Source: Adiantum capillus-veneris
Taxonomy: Eukaryota > Streptophyta > Polypodiopsida > Polypodiales > Pteridaceae
Direction of reading: 5' to 3'
Assembly (NCBI GenBank): GCA_014529385.2
Contig: CM043953.1
Coordinates: forward strand, 110,802,549-110,866,548
DNA length: 64,000 nucleotides
The notes beneath the pieces are model-generated. The model had not been told where the DNA came from. It saw only the letters and a program-made list of their open reading frames with translations, and did not search any database. The position numbers and the translations under genes are program-made. Positions within the stretch are counted from its first letter, which is position 1, and each line of letters opens with the position of its first letter. Below are positions 62,157 to 64,000 of the stretch, one piece after another.

Positions 62157-62168
62157 GCTCTGATACCA
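62157..62168 (-). other. Primer binding site (initiator tRNA-Met type)
   Basis: Minus-strand TGGTATCAGAGC, two bases inside the LTR end at 62171. Confidence 0.92.
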
Positions 62169-62170
62169 GG

Positions 62171-63346
62171 TGTGAGGTCCCCACCCCGCTGTATCAAACG
62201 GCGGATCTGATGGTGAACCTGGTGGCCACTAGATCTATAGCGGAAGAAAACAAAGTGGTTCAGGGTTCAACTAGCGGACGATCTATCATCACAAAGTGAG
62301 TCGAGTTCGAGCCTACTAGCAATGAGATCTAGCTCCACCTCGCAAGGGAAGCGTACTTAACCTATCTAGCGATCCTAAGACCCACCTTCCAAGAGGAGAG
62401 AAATCCCAAGTGCCTTTTTTTCCATGTTTCAGAGGCACGTACACTTGAGACTTCGCCGCTCTAGGGGCAATGAGTATCACTAGTATCGATTTAAACACTA
62501 TGGGGACAGAGAGTTCCTGACCAATCGAAAGCACCCTTCTCATAGGCATTGGAAACCTAAGCCAAGCCCCCACTTTCCCACACTCACACTTCCTTGTGTG
62601 TCCTAATTACTACCACAATGATTGTTCAATTTAAACATTCCTTGATTAGATTCTGAATCACAATGTTCGTTAAGACAGCCCTTCAATCAGTCTTGCAAAT
62701 CGGCACCAAGACAGTATTCTAGTAAAAATTCTACTCAAACTTATTCATTAAAATTCCAATGTTCTGGAGGTACAACATCCCCCCTCCAGCGAGAGTTTAC
62801 TCCTCCCGTTGTCGCCTAGCTGCCCATACAACTAGGTATGTCCATTGGATAGAAAGCAGGACATGGACATTCCCACCGCATAGAAAGCAAGACGTGGGTT
62901 CCCACCGCATAGAAAGCAAGTCGTGGGTATCCACGGCATAGAAAGCAAGTCGTGGATTCAAGAGCCCTAAACTAGGAACTCTGCCCCCTGATCAGGAGGG
63001 GGTTCACGACTAATTCAACATTGGAAATAGAATGAACATGTCGAGCTAAATTTTCTCTAACAGACATTCTTTCCTAGTACAAACAGTAAATCCGTCAACC
63101 ATTTCTTTCCTACTTTAGACTTTAATATACCAATGAATTCAAATGCCGAGGTTTCCGTCGGATTTATCCAATATGTTTGGGGATATGTTCTTTCCTAGCT
63201 AAGCGTGTGCAATGTTAAATTAAACAACTTGAATATAATTGTGACCTACCTCTTCCATTTCTTCGTCAATGGCCCGTGAGATGGCTAGTGCTTGTTCGTA
63301 CATGGGAGCTTTTCCTTTTCCATTCACATTGCTCGTTCCCGCCTCG
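62171..63346 (-). repeat. Partial 5' LTR of the truncated Ty3 element
   Basis: Matches 55008-56187. The first 462 bp differ at about 6% of positions; the remaining 714 bp (62633-63346) differ at one. It ends abruptly at 63346, where element A resumes. Minisatellite at 62849-62956. Confidence 0.92.
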
Positions 63347-64000
63347 CCACAGATACCGATTCCCATCAACACTTTGGGATTAGATGACCAACAATGGAAA
63401 ATACCTAAAGATGCAGTTCAACAGATAATGACTGGTTAGATGGAATGGACCTTTACATCAAAGTACAACTCAACAATCATAGCACCAATGCTTTGGTCGA
63501 CACAGGAGCTAGAGTAAATGCAGTAAGTTATTCCACGTATAAGAAGGCAACAAGTCAAGCATTGACAACAGGAATAGTGACAATCAAAGGTTGCAACAAG
63601 AACCCAACTTCAACATTGGGAGTAGTCAACTTGAACGTGATAGTACATGCATGTTCATGTCCTCATCAGTTTGTATGCTTACCAGATGAACACATGAATG
63701 AGACGATGATTCTTGGAATTCCATGGATGTGAGCATACAAGGAAATACCATATTGGGATACAAATTAGCTAAAGCTATCACCTGAAGGCGGGAAACTCAT
63801 TGTTCCAATTGCACCAAGCAAGGAGAAATGGAAAATAAGCAATCAGCAGACCAAACCACAAAGTAGTCAATCTTCTCCATCCCCTCGACAAGCAAATGCT
63901 ACGAGTAGCATGCAAGGAGTCAGGCAAATTTGGGTACTAATGTACAGCTTAAGGATAAACCTATTCATATCTGGGTGCCTAAGACTTCATCGACAAAAGA
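63347..64000 (+). pseudogene. Element A protease and start of the following pol region
   Basis: Frame 63445-63732: NALVDTGARVNAVSYSTYKK contains the DTGA active site. IKGCNKNPTSTLGVVNLNVI and MILGIPWM are the later protease blocks. A stop at 63730-63732 follows ILGIPWM. To 64000 a Ser/Gln-rich linker (QQTKPQSSQSSPSPRQ) is seen. The window ends before reverse transcriptase. Confidence 0.85.

Larger units (their letters stand above)
58150..63346 (-). mobile_element. Ty3/Gypsy element truncated at both ends, inside element A
   Basis: On the minus strand: partial 5' LTR (63346-62171), initiator-Met-type primer site, leader with an unknown frame, gag, protease, reverse transcriptase, RNase H and the start of integrase, ending near 58150. 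The 3' end of pol and 3' LTR are missing, and the 5' LTR has only about 1,176 of 2,790 bp. No target duplication. Primer type and pol sequence suggest a chromovirus, with LTR size fitting Tekay/Del; the defining chromodomain is absent. Confidence 0.85.
48930..64000 (+). mobile_element. Large Ty3/Gypsy element A, interrupted twice, runs off the window
   Basis: LTR ending at 50283, primer site, long repeat-built leader, gag (52242-55007 and 57799-58150) and protease (63347-63732). A solo LTR sits in gag at 55008-57798 and a truncated relative at 58150-63346, both from another family on the minus strand. Reading A around the solo LTR restores one continuous frame (SPNIETA, then KLET). The rest of pol lies beyond the window. 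Lineage cannot be fixed; primer site and gag resemble Athila/Tat-type elements. Confidence 0.8.

Overview
This window is plant nuclear DNA made almost entirely of transposable elements in various states of decay. I recognise no intact host gene. The evidence for a vascular plant, probably one with a large repeat-rich genome, is: a Tat-lineage Ty3/Gypsy element with two RNase H domains, chromovirus-like Ty3 pol genes, Ty1/Copia elements with short LTRs and initiator-Met-type primer sites, hAT transposase remnants, a DUF4283/CCHC (LINE ORF1-like) remnant, and long GA/AC microsatellites. The species cannot be fixed from sequence alone.

Layout. 1-625: C-terminal hAT transposase remnant. 626-4382: unassigned spacer with tandem repeats and a 146-bp GA array. 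4383-14642: complete Tat-type LTR element (+), LTRs of 2,075/2,076 bp about 1.6% different, ATGT target duplication, broken gag-pol with PR-RT-RNaseH-second RNaseH-INT. 14643-22229: mostly unassigned, with AC and TG/AG microsatellites and an LTR-like promoter. 22400-26151: Ty1/Copia (-), truncated in RT. 26190-26950: DUF4283 plus CCHC remnant (-). About 27020-33400: Ty3 chromovirus-like pol (+), split by a short non-autonomous LTR element at 28346 to about 31722 (-). 34440-36780: decayed hAT element (+). 36781-40220: spacer, GA array, degenerate motif array. About 40220-43396: gag-pol remnant of a Ty3 element (+) whose LTR end matches the non-autonomous element. 43397-45354: Copia remnant (-) with 181-194 bp LTRs. 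45480-45890: another Ty3 integrase piece (+). 46647-47529: promoter-like segment, short open frame and an 18-19 bp minisatellite. From about 48930 to the window end: a large Ty3 element (+, 'A') with an asparagine/aspartate-tRNA-type primer site, a leader built of about 285-bp repeats each carrying a palindrome, a broken gag and a protease. A's gag is interrupted by a 2.79-kb solo LTR (55008-57798) and again by a both-end-truncated Ty3 element of the same family (58150-63346, -).

Together the pieces record nested insertion: older Ty3 and hAT copies serve as targets for later LTR elements, and the later ones are eroded by stop codons, truncation, solo-LTR formation and local tandem amplification. 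The parts least explained by standard element anatomy are the palindrome-bearing leader repeats (50720-52060), the roughly 140-bp hairpin beside an LTR (29399-29538), the twin leader reading frames of the Tat element (6512-7023), a 135-residue unidentified leader frame (61553-61960), and the abrupt change in divergence between two LTR copies (55008-56187 versus 62171-63346). All functional readings of these are inference.
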